Made by a program: the position numbers and the translations under genes | Origin: Deroplatys truncata | Taxonomy: Eukaryota; Arthropoda; Insecta; Mantodea; Mantidae | DNA length: 64,000 bases | Direction of reading: 5' to 3' | Assembly: GCA_030765065.1 (NCBI GenBank) | Contig: CM060988.1 | Location: forward strand, 200,568,565 to 200,632,564 | Part shown: one piece after another, positions 1-9,410 of the stretch | Layout of the letters: each line of letters begins with the position of its first letter | How positions within the stretch are numbered: position 1 is the first letter of the stretch | The notes under the pieces: generated by a model | What the model was told of the DNA's origin: nothing | Databases searched by the model: none | The model's input: only the letters and a program-made list of their open reading frames with translations

Positions 1-360
1 TTACAAAAGTTTATTTTCCTATCTACTTCATTTTAATTGAGATAAACCTTCCTGGAAATAGTTGCATTACGCATTTCATTATAGATACAAAGGCAATAGT
101 GACAGTCAAAAGTTTTAAAATAGATGCTATTGTGCTGTCTTAAAATTCCATACTGTTTCCATGACATCGCAAGAAACAACTGAAAATCGACAGGACTTTA
201 AAAGAATGGCTAAGTGCTGAACAATTCAAACCATTAATAACGGAGAGCTTTACTTTATTTGTGTGGCATTTTTGTCTGTCATTTAATGTTTACCAGTTAT
301 ACAAGACGATAAAAGTTGGTATGCCCAGAAATATTTCTGCAGCACTCAATGATGCAACTT
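1..360 (+). repeat. Partial copy of ACTTTCTC-family repeat
   Basis: This is a degenerate copy of the repeat seen almost complete at 50555-51438. Shared landmarks in order are the ctatctacttcat stretch, ttaattgagataaac, a tgacagtcaaa step, acatcgcaagaaacaac, and gtttaccagttat. The 5' end is outside the window. No coding capacity is apparent. From 360 to about 740 I see only AT-rich intron. Confidence 0.55.
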
Positions 361-741
361 TCATCCAGAAAGTAATTATTTTTCTTAAATTAATTAACAT
401 TTAACCAAATTGTAACCTTTATGTATACATGTATAAGTATTATACTGTAAACAAAAATGTAAAAAAAACCACATACACACAACTGAGACCAGGTAACCTT
501 TGAGTGTTCAGCAAGTTTCGCAGTTGCTAAAATTTACATAATCATGGTTTTAGCTGTAAGTAATTTCAAAATTTGATAATCAATACTGGACAGCTCTTTC
601 ATTGTAGTATTGTAATAGTGGAAGTAAAAAGGAACCAAATCATTATTGGTTGTGCAAAGCACTTTTCAGAAATGTAGTATATGTTGGAAAGAAAGAGTGC
701 ATTTGACGATAGGAAGAAGGAAGGTTGAATATGTATATATA

Positions 742-1420
742 CATATTTATCAAAAAATATATACATCTCGGTACATCTCTTTCTGGATCACATGAAGCGC
801 CATCTACGAATTTTCTTTTATCTTGTCTATTGTTGCAAATCTTCGTCCTTTCAATGGGGTTTTCAACTTTGCAAATAAAAAAAAAAAGTCCTCAGGGGCC
901 AGGTCTGGAGAGTACGGAGGATGAGGCAGCAGAGTGATATCGTTTTTTATACAATAGCCACGCATCAACACGGATGAATGCGGGTGCATTATTGTGATGC
1001 AAGAGCCATGAATTGTCTCGCCACATTTCAGGCTGTTTCCTTCTCACATTTTCTTGCAGGCATCGCAACACATCCCGGTAGTCAGTCTTTGATTGGCACG
1101 CACAATTTCGTTGACATTCCTGACATGAGCGTCATCGGTAGGCATCGAAGGCGTCCTGAACGAGGGTCATCTTTAACTTCCATTTGGTCATTTTTAAACC
1201 ACGTGAACCATTCGTAACACCGAGTACAACTTAAGCACTCATCACCGTAGGCTTCCTGCATCATTTGGTGTGTTTCTGTAAAGGTTTTCTTGAGTTGCAA
1301 AATTTAATGCAGGCGCGTTGTTCCTCTAACTCTGTCATCTTGAAATTCACAAACTGTGCAACACAACGTTCTACTCAATACAGCACTGAATAATAACTAA
1401 CAGACATACAATAATGAAAC
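742..1420 (-). mobile_element. Internally deleted mariner transposon remnant
   Basis: Read on the minus strand, an N-terminal mariner transposase segment (KKTFTETHQMMQEAYGDE, then CYEWFTWFKN and DDPRSGR) is followed by the C-terminal catalytic part. That part has YRDVLRCLQENVRRKQPEM, WLLHHNNAP, PPYSPDLAPEDFF and LKTPLKGRRFATI. The middle, which should hold the first catalytic Asp (DETW-type motif), is missing. HHNNAP replaces the usual HHDNAP, so the second Asp is also lost. The element is dead. Its terminal repeats could not be placed with confidence; a GT-rich tract near 1530 lies just upstream. Confidence 0.85.
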
Positions 1421-1613
1421 TTCCAGCTGTTTTACATTAAACACAGGCGTGTGCAGGGATGCCAACCGCATTTCGCTCCAATACTCCATTGGCGCGAAAT
1501 TATGAATGTTCTGGAATTTTTTGAACAGACGTGTGTGCGTGTGTGTGTGTATCCGCTCCCCACTGAGTACGTTAGATCAGTAATTCAATAGCTACCCCGA
1601 AAAGAGATCTAAC

Positions 1614-3454
1614 CAACAAAACATCAAAAGTTAAGATTAGAAACCCTAAATTTCAATACAGATTTCAGTGGAATAAAAAGTGACATCAAAAGATACCAAA
1701 AAATTGAAGAAAAGAGAAAAAACACATTTGCGGACATCCGTTTTTTAAACCTATGCATACAAAACAAAGTCACACCAAAGTTTGTAAGGAGAATTGTAAA
1801 ATATGACAAAAACAGCAAACACCAAACATCAGGGGATAAAAAAGTAATAACAATTGAGAGAAACAACCACTACGCAAAATTACAAAAATTGGAACTGGAA
1901 TTATATGCTCTTCACCTTAAATTAACGTACACACTCGGCTACCCACTTTGGCAAAACATGCAATCAAAATTCCTCAGTATTCTTAGCTACAGGATGAAAA
2001 CAAAAACGCTGAAATTAAAGAAAAAACTAGACATACTACGCCGGAAGCAACATTCATATAAACCTAACCTAAAAAATGAAAAAACGACGTCATACCCAGA
2101 CGTAATTAATCTTTCAAATGTAACTTTCACCAAAGCGGAATTATCGGTATTAAACCTAGGCCTAAAAACATGTGTTGGCTATACAAAAACAACCGATGAA
2201 ATAGTCGCAGACATTGAGATTGCTACTTACAACCTAAATGAAAATAGTAAAACCACTATAAAAAAAGAATGTGAAATGGTTCTCCAAGAAAAACAAGCAG
2301 ATAAACATAACAATTTCCCAACCAAACATGTGATCAAAACATTAAAATCAAAACCAGTAGTATACACAAAAGCTGACAAAGGAAATAAACTAGTTGTACT
2401 GCAAAAAGATGATTATATTGCCAGAGTAGAAAATATGCTGCAACAAGAAAATTACATACAAATTCAAGAAGACCCATTAAAATTACATTTAAAAGCCTTC
2501 AATCAAACCATCCAGGAAAGCAAAACTATAACAGACACTGATAAATCTAGATTAAAACCAGACCACCCCACTTTACCAAGAATGTATGCTCTACCTAAAA
2601 TACACAAACCGGGTAATAAGATGAGACCAATCGTCAGCAATATTGATTCTCCTACCTACAAACTGGCAAAATGGTTAGTACAGAGATTCTCTTCACTACC
2701 AAAATTCAATAGCAAAAACATAATGAATTCAGAAGATTTAATACAGAAGATAAAATCCCTGGAACTCAAACCAGAAGACACATTAGTTTCCTTTGATGTC
2801 ACTGCACTATTTCCAAGTGTTCCTACAGATCAACTCCTGCGTCAGTTAAAGAAATGGCTACAGCAGACTAACCTACTTGAAGAGGAAATAGAAGACCTCA
2901 TACAACTTACCAATTTATGCATTGCACAAAATTGTTTTAGTTTCAATAAGAAGTTCTATCAACAACCAACTGGTCTAACCATGGGCAACCCACTTTCACC
3001 CTTCTTGGCAGATTTATTTATGAGCTACTTAGAAACACACATAACAACTTCCTTTCCATACATGTTTAAAGTTTGGCACAGATATGTTGACGACATCTTC
3101 GCTGTTGTCCCTAATAGGTTCATACAAGACTCCTTAGCCTTACTAAAACTACAGAACCAATCAATAAAATTCACCATAGAAATAGAAAAAGAAGGAATGC
3201 TACCATTTTTAGACCTAAAAATCATCAGAGAACAAAAGAACCTAACCTTTGGCATATACAAGAAGCCAACACACTCTACTAATTACATAAAAAATAAGAG
3301 TTTCAATCCAACCACACACAAACATGCAGTACTAAACAGCCTAACACATAGACTGGTATATACCCCCTTAAATAAAAAAGAATACCAGTTAGAATACCAG
3401 CATATACAGCAATATACAATGGGTACAACAAAGCAACTATTGACAAAAAAATAG
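1614..3454 (+). pseudogene. PLE copy A reverse transcriptase, frame broken near its end
   Basis: The open frame runs from about 1614 without a convincing ATG, so the usual start may lie upstream or be lost. RT landmarks are TKADKGNKLVVLQKDDY, LPKIHKPGNKMRPIVSN, motif A FDVTALFPSVP, TGLTMGNPLSPFLADLF, and catalytic HRYVDDIFAV (about residue 400 counted from 1889). LPFLDLKI and KPTHSTNYI follow in the thumb. Near 3404, compared with copies C and D, bases are missing and the frame ends at 3454, which separates the RT from the GIY-YIG domain. Otherwise the frame is unusually well preserved. Confidence 0.85.
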
Positions 3455-3575
3455 CAAAATTCAAACGACAGAAACACATCACAGATACAGCAAATCTCAT
3501 CCAGGATGATAAACAGCGAAGTTCAAGAAATTCACATACCACCCAAGAACATATCACAAATTTAAGAAGATTTTC

Positions 3576-4049
3576 ATGAAACACAACATCAGTCTAGCCC
3601 CACAGAACAAATTTAACATAGAGAAATTACTTTGTAACAAGTTAAAAGACCCCATTCCACAAGACAAAAAAGCTGGAATCTATAAAATCAATTGTTCAGA
3701 TTGCAATAAAGTATACATAGGTAAGACAAAAAGAAACTTAGAAACTAGGCTAAAGGAGCACATGAGATGTATTAAATACAAACAAATGGACAAATCTGCA
3801 GTTTCACACCATTTTTGGATCACTAATCACAACATCAAACCCAATATTACATTAGTCAAACCAGCCAAATTTGCAGCTGAATTAGATGCATGGGAGAAGA
3901 TCACCATTCTAAAACACAACACACATCTAATGAATTTTGATTTGCCGCCACCAAATCCTCTCTGGAAGTACATTTCTCCACCACAAGATGCCACCACAGG
4001 ATCCAGTCCAAAAAACGGAAACACCAACAACACGGGCCAGTCGAAATAA
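3576..4049 (+). pseudogene. PLE copy A GIY-YIG endonuclease domain
   Basis: The frame encodes a GIY-YIG nuclease domain: KAGIYKINCSDCNKVYIGKT supplies both signature strands, followed by KRNLETRLKEHMR. The C-terminal part has AVSHHFWITNHNI, AWEKITILKHNTHLMNFDLP and PLWKYISPP. In PLEs this domain nicks the target to prime reverse transcription. It is normally fused to the RT; here it is separated by a frame change at 3404-3576. The same domain is intact in copies C (minus strand) and D (plus strand). Confidence 0.85.
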
Positions 4050-4130
4050 CTTCTGAGGATGGGAACAACCGTTTCCCGAAACATGTTAAGTGAGTAAACT
4101 TAAGTGATGTTAGTGTAACAATTCCGACTC
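4039..4130 (+). ncRNA. Candidate hammerhead ribozyme in PLE copy A end
   Basis: Core boxes CTGAGGA (4053-4059) and GAAA (4078-4081) flank a GGGAA/TTCCC hairpin. After GAAA, a second hairpin (TTAAGT/ACTTAA closed near its base by CAT/ATG) leads to GTT, a possible NUH cleavage triplet. The outer AGTCG/CGACT pair closes stem I. Caveat: the first stem II position is U opposite C, so a bulge must be allowed, and stem I near the core pairs weakly. Confidence 0.45.
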
Positions 4131-4578
4131 ACCTTTAAATAAATAAAAAGTTGAGTTTACAGTGGTAAGTGACCAATTCAATGAATGTCAGACCTGGTGG
4201 ATGTGAAGTAACATATTTCCCTTTCAGAACTTATTTATTTATTTTCTAATATTGGTATTCCGGCAAATAGTGATCTATCTGCAAATAAAAAGAAATCTTT
4301 TCTTTCATCTTCACAACAATTTGTAGTTTATGGGTTAGATCTCTTTTCAGAGAAACTATTCAATTGTCAAATCTTCACACAAATATTTCATGTTAGATAA
4401 ACTAAATAAACTGTAAGTTAGACGAAAGCTTAACATTAAGTCCATTCATCCTTGTAAATTCTCCTTCTAATACACCTTTAAGGAGCCTTGACAAAAATAA
4501 AATGTATTCCTCTGGGCAGATAACAATATATTCTTCTAGTTCAGAAGAATTATACACATAGCACAGACAAGTAAAGGC

Positions 4579-5070
4579 CATTATTCTGTATGTGGGTAAT
4601 GCGATGCCTGCACTTGCATCATGTTAGCATTGCTGTCATTGGCATTCTGCTGCCAATATTGTAACATCAAGGGCCCTAAGCCGCAAGGCATAGCCGAGAG
4701 ATTGATGACCCTCAGCCTCAAAGCGTAGCCGTGGGATGTTTTTTTAGAAGGAGAGGAGTGTAGCAGCTGCGCCTGAAGACAGGGTGTAGTCGTAGGATCA
4801 GCAGGTCTAAACTCGAATGATCCACTTTAGCTACACTTTAGCCTTGCTTCACGACATTCCATTAGCCATATTTTTTTTTCATCATGTTCGCAATATCTTC
4901 TCACAAGATTTTCACCAAAACTAAGCGGTTGCCCAATATTTTCAATAAAGCAACAACTCCTACACAATTTAAGAATCCAGGATAATACACAATCAACACT
5001 GCATATTAAAAAACCCTGATTCTGTAAGTTTCTTAAAATTTCATACCTCTTACCCACATACAGAATAATG
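4579..5070. repeat. Sequence bounded by 21-bp perfect inverted repeats
   Basis: A 21-base string starting CATTATTCTGTATGTGGG at 4579 recurs as its exact reverse complement at 5050-5070. The 492-bp span could be a small TIR element. Inside are two similar short motifs (gccgcaaggcatagccgaga and the tcaaagcgtagccgtggga type) and a minus-strand open stretch at 4827-5057 that I do not recognise. Region 4150-4578 holds AT-rich intron with nothing identified. Confidence 0.4.
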
Positions 5071-5243
5071 TCTCAGTAAAACAAAACAAACATTACAACA
5101 ATATCTGAAAAAGAAGCTAGAAACAGTGATATGTTATTGAATTTATTTAAAGGCAAGTCGGAATTGTTACACTAACATCACTTATGTTTACTCACTTTTG
5201 TTCCCATCCTCAAAAGCTAGTCCGACTGGCCGGTGTTGGTGTT

Positions 5244-5672
5244 TCAGTTTTGTTGACTGGATACTGTGGTGGCATCTTGTGGTTGTGAAATGTACTTCCA
5301 GAGGGGACTTGGTGGCGGCAAATCAAAATTCATTAGATGTGTGTTGTGTTTTAGAATGGTTATCTTCTCCCATGCATCCAATTCAGCTGCAAATTTGGCT
5401 GGTTTGACTAATATAATATTGGGTTTGATGCTGTGATTGGTGTAAACTGCAGATTTGTCCATTTGTTTGTATTTGATACATCTCATGTGCTCCTTTAGCC
5501 TAGTTTCTAGGTTTCTTTTTGTCTTACCTATATATACTTTATTGCAATCTGAACAATTGATTTTGTAGATTCCAGCTTTTTTGTCTTGTGGAATGGGGTC
5601 TTTTAACTTGTTACAAAGTAATTTCTCTATGTTAAATTTGTTCTGTGGGGCTAGACTGATGTTGTGTTTCAT
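5244..5672 (-). pseudogene. PLE copy B GIY-YIG domain
   Basis: The frame repeats the copy A domain: GIYKINCSDCNKVYIGKT, NLETRLKEHMRC, AWEKITILKHNTHLMNFDL and SPLWKYISQPQ. A short deletion removes the SHHFW segment (AVYTNHSIKP instead of AVSHHFWITNHNIKP). It starts at MKHNISLAPQNK. Confidence 0.8.
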
Positions 5673-5689
5673 GAAAATCTTCTTAAATT

Positions 5690-6906
5690 TGTGATATGTT
5701 CTTGGGTGGTATGTGAATTTCTTGAACTTCGCTGTTTATCATCCTGGATGAGATTTGCTGTATCTGTGATGTGTTTCTGTCGTTTGAATTTTGCTATTTT
5801 TTTGTCAATTGTTGCTTTGTTGAACCCATTATTTATTGCTGTGTCTACTATGTGCTGGTATTCTAATTGCTATTCTTGTTTATTCAAGGGAGTACATACA
5901 AGTCTATGTGTTAAGCTGTTTAGTACTGCATGTTTGTGTGTGTTTGGATTGAAACTCTTTATTTTTTATGTAATTAGTAGAGTGTGTTGGCTTCTTGTAT
6001 ATGCCAAAGGTTAGGTTCTTTTGTTCCCTGATGATTTTTAGGTCCAAAAACGGTAGCATTCCTTCTTTTTCTATTTCTATGGTGAATTTTATTGATTGGT
6101 TCTGCAGGTTTAGTAAGATTAAGGAGTCTTGTATGAACCTATTAGGGACAACAGCAAAAATGTTGTTGACATATCTGTGCCAAACTTTAAAAATGTACGG
6201 GAAGGAAGTTGTTGTGTGTTTCTAAGTAGCTCATAAATAGATCTGCAAGGAAAGGTGAAAGTGGGTTGCCCATGGTTAGACCTGTTAGTTGTTGATAAAA
6301 CTTGTTGAAACTAAAACAATTTTGTGTGATGCACAAACAGATAAGTTGTATGAGGTCTACTATTTCATCTTCTGGGGTGTTAGTCTGCTAGAGCCATTTC
6401 TTTAATTGACGCAGGAGTTGATCTATAGGGACACTTGGAAATAGTGAAGTGACATCAAAGGAAACTAATCTGTCTTCTGGTATGAGTTCCAGGAACTTTA
6501 TCTTCTATATTAATTCTTCTGAATTTCCTTATGTTTTTACTATTGAATTTTGGTAGTGAAGAGAATCTCTGAACTAGCCATTTTGACAGTTTGTAGGTGG
6601 GAGAATCAATATTGCTAACAATTGGTCTCATCTTCTTACCCGGTTTATGTATTTTAGGAAAGCATACATTCTTGGTGAGGTGGGGTGGTCTGGTTTTAAT
6701 CTTGATTTATCAGTGTCTGTTATAGTTTTGATTTCTTGGATGGTTTGATTGAAGGCTTTTAAGTGCAGTTTTAATTGATGTTCTTGAATTTCTATGTAAT
6801 CTTCTTGTTGTAGCATATTTTTCACTCTGGTAATATAATCATCTTTTTGAAGCACAACTAGTTTATTTCCTTTGTCAGCTTTCGTGTATAAAGTGAGTAA
6901 ACTCAT
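5690..6906 (-). pseudogene. PLE copy B truncated, multiply broken RT
   Basis: RT pieces in several frames follow upstream on the minus strand. They include the YV-D-I catalytic region (around 6150-6180), the thumb, and an N-terminal block LYTKADKGNKLVVLQKDDY near 6840-6906. Multiple frameshifts and stops make it non-functional. The element stops abruptly at the KADKGNK region, so the N-terminal part is absent. Confidence 0.75.
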
Positions 6907-7136
6907 CTTTACATAAATTCAAACATTACAAATTAGACCAAGTCTTGTTTCTCAATCCCAAGACCCTGTAAAGTTTACCATTAATTGTGAATAATCATAT
7001 TATAACACATGTATTTTATCTATGTAGTTCTTGTTCTGGTTTATATTCTCAGTTATTGTGAACCAGCCTTAAAGGGCACTACGTTTCCTGCTATGCAGGA
7101 TCTTTCGCCACAAGCTCTAGATTAAAGCAAACCTAC

Positions 7137-7316
7137 CTAGCCATTCAGCAGACAGAGCGTTGCAGCAAGCCGTAAGTTCTGCACACAGTATCGCAAGATC
7201 ATTGAGTCTATCGTTGTCTGTCTCGTTACAAACAGCTACCACAGCATTGCACACAAAACTATAGCGATTGTTAGGAGTTTCAGCCAGCTGCCGTGCCCAC
7301 TGTGGTTCTATTTTAC
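7137..7316 (-). CDS. MED12: MED12 exon, NRYSFVCNA...SAEWLG, last in window
   Basis: The exon encodes [55 protein letters not shown] and SAEWLG. It is collinear with human [19 protein letters not shown] and [22 protein letters not shown]. The acceptor ctactttcag precedes 7316 and the donor gtaggt follows 7137. It ends in phase 1. The remaining C-terminal exons, including any Gln-rich tail, were not found at 1-7136 and must lie beyond the left edge. Confidence 0.96.
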
Positions 7317-7364
7317 CTGAAAGTAGAAATTATTTCTTCTGATTTCTACACAATAACACACATC

Positions 7365-8825
7365 CATACTTGCCAACTTTAACTGAAACCCACAACACTT
7401 TCCCTCATCCAGCAAAGCATAATACCGTATTTACGCGAATCTAATGCACACCTTTTGTGACCAAATGCAGTACTCAAAATCATGGTGCGCATTAGATTCG
7501 AGTGAAAATCCGTTCTGTAGAATGGCAGTAACTTCATTCAGTTTTTTTGTTTATTAAGTCACAATGGATTGCTGGAGTTAACATGTATCCGGAACTTGCA
7601 ACAAGTTAGCTGCTCATTTAGCATTGGCCTGTTATGGAGCGTTTTTAGTTACGATATCGAGGGCAAGGGCAAACAGAGAAGAACGTCTTATAATGCTTCT
7701 TTAAAGCATAAAGTAATCCTTTATGCAGAAACAAATGGTAATAGAAAGACAGGAGGGGAGTTCAATGTATCAGAGAGCAACGTTGGCTTAAGGCAAAAAC
7801 AGAAATTGGCATTATTTGCTACTCATCCTGAAGTTGAAGAAAAAATGTTGGAATTTGTGTGTGAAAGGAGAAAGAATGGGCAACCTGTGACTAGTGATAT
7901 ATATGAAGAAAGCTAAAGAGGAGGCTGAAGTTCTTGATATTCCGAAACAAGAGTTTAAGACTAAGACTTAGGTATTAATTCTGTCGCCTAATAATAGGGC
8001 ACTCTCAATTCTATAATCTGATGGTTTATATGTACGATAAATCCGTTGTTGTATTAAATAAATTTAAATAAAATACCTACTATCTATTTTCTGTCATTGA
8101 TGCACTTTACATTTGATACAAACCCTTTTTTTCATAATTTTAACTTTCAAATATGGGGTGCACATTACATTCGCTGGCAATTAGATTCGCGTAAATATGG
8201 TAATTTTGTGATGACAAGAAATTTATAATGCATAAAATGTTCAGTGCAGTAAATGTACAAACATTCCGCTTTATAAGAATCCTTCAAGACATATCTTTCT
8301 GTCACACATGCTGAAATTCTTCCCGGTAGGTATCACAATAAACACGTATTAAAGCAAACAACACCACTTTCTAAGCTATATACACATTTCTAGTTCATAT
8401 TTTACACTTCATAACATCAACTATAAATAAAACCTGTCACAAAATGGCAAATTTATATCCTGCAATCATGGAATGCAAGTAAGATAAACAATTTTAGTGA
8501 GGAAGATCACTTTAGTACAGTGCCCATTGCTGAATCTTCATGCCCTGGTCACTAGTGATGCAAGTCAGCTTATGCATTTTCTTGCAGTCCAGTAAAAGGG
8601 GGCCATAATCATAATGAAGCATATAAGTACACCAATTAGTGAGATAAATTCAGTATGTAATCTTAAGTTATAATATAATGCAATAGACTTTAATGCTTTG
8701 CATGTTCATGGTGAAAATCTGTAACACCTTTAATCTGTCCACAAAGAAATAAAAATGCCTCAGTTGCCCTAAAGGCCTGTGCTCCTGTACATCTTATGGG
8801 CAAACTGTAAAGGTTGGCAAGTATG
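7365..8825. repeat. TIR repeat (CATACTTGCC family), copy 1, split by Tigger
   Basis: The ends read (c)catacttgccaacttta on the left and taaaggttggcaagtatg on the right, an inverted pair. The body shares ordered blocks with copies at 16885-18480 and 32490-46590: agcaaagcat, aaaatgttcagtgcagtaaa, acaccactttcta and tttctagttcatattttaca. It includes a single unit (about 8530-8640) of the sequence that forms the 119-bp array in copy 3. No coding capacity is seen, so it is probably a non-autonomous DNA transposon. It begins about 50 bp upstream of MED12 exon 7137-7316. Confidence 0.65.
7423..8202 (+). mobile_element. pogo/Tigger-like DNA transposon remnant
   Basis: Terminal inverted repeats match: taccgtatttacgcgaatct at the left and the complement of attagattcgcgtaaatatg at the right, with TA at each boundary. 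Around 7660-7916 lies an N-terminal transposase piece: SYNASLKHKVILYAETNG, an HTH-like VSESNVGLR segment, LFATHPEVEEKMLEFVCE and RRKNGQPVTSDI. This resembles the CENP-B/Tigger DNA-binding region. The frame breaks at 7916 and the DDE catalytic domain is absent, so the copy is non-autonomous. Confidence 0.75.
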
Positions 8826-9079
8826 CATGTCTGTAATTAAATAACCATTAAAAGCTTAAAGCTGTGATAAGAGTAATGTACATACACTACAGAAACAGGA
8901 AAGTGGCGAGTGGGTTAGGCTGGCTGCAACAAATCAACTTCTCACATATATCACAATGGATGGCAAGTTCATGAAAAAACACAGTCGCCTAAAGAACATC
9001 TGACATTAGTTTGTTTACATCAAGTATCAGACGAATACATGTGGGAAGTGAGTTTGATGTTTAAGTGACTACTACATAC

Positions 9080-9367
9080 CTCCTCGACGAGGACTGCTGA
9101 ACACCTCTGCCATAAACTGAGCGTTACACACGTGGTTTGAACTGGAAGGCTGAAGGGAAGAGTATAACGCCTGTCGTATTTTAGGATAAGCATTCCCAAA
9201 TGGCTCCACACAATGTGGCTTAGACTTGAGCAAGCTACAACTGGAATACAGGTCATACAGGTGCGCCAACACACATCGCTCGGCCGATGAGCAATCCCCA
9301 GGGTTGGTTACATGTTTCACGACACGACACAATCCTTCAAACACTAATGTGGTCTGCTCTGGAAACA
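9080..9367 (-). CDS. MED12: MED12 exon, VFEGLCRVVKHV...SSAERC region
   Basis: The exon encodes FPEQTTLVFEGLCRVVKHV, TNPGDCSSAERCVLAHLYD, LYSSCSLLKSKPHCVEPFG, and ends in FMAEVFSSPRRGG. It matches human [40 protein letters not shown]. The acceptor (ttttgcag) precedes 9367 and the donor gtatgt follows 9080, with one base carried over. A mariner terminus lies at 9411, only about 43 intron bases upstream of the acceptor. Confidence 0.96.
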
Positions 9368-9410
9368 CTGCAAAAATAAAAAAAAGTTACTGTGAACATT
9401 ACTACAGATA

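Larger units (their letters stand above)
1600..4145 (+). mobile_element. Penelope-like retroelement, copy A
   Basis: This is the longest PLE in the window. It holds a reverse transcriptase frame, a GIY-YIG endonuclease frame and a 3' terminal repeat ending in actcacctttaaataaa. PLEs insert by target-primed reverse transcription and often carry hammerhead-like motifs in their terminal repeats. Copies B, C and D belong to the same subfamily. The 16-base string gaaaagagatctaacc near 1600 recurs inverted near 4334-4349, so the insertion may extend further right than 4145. No clear target duplication was found. Confidence 0.88.
5099..6920 (-). mobile_element. Penelope-like retroelement, copy B, inverted relative to A
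   Basis: The insertion is flanked by the 12-bp duplication caaacattacaa (5087-5098 and 6921-6932). The left end carries the PLE tail (gaagctagaaacagtgat) and then the terminal repeat, whose ribozyme-like core is damaged: the GAAA side of the hairpin is lost. The right end finishes in a short, deleted piece of the same terminal repeat in the opposite orientation (gtgagtaaact, then a ctttacataaatt-type end). The 5' half of the RT is missing. Confidence 0.85.

Noticed and set aside
4827..5057. Minus-strand 76-codon frame considered as the next MED12 exon
   Set aside because: It lacks similarity to the MED12 region expected after AEWLG and has no matching phase 1 acceptor; it lies in a candidate TIR element.
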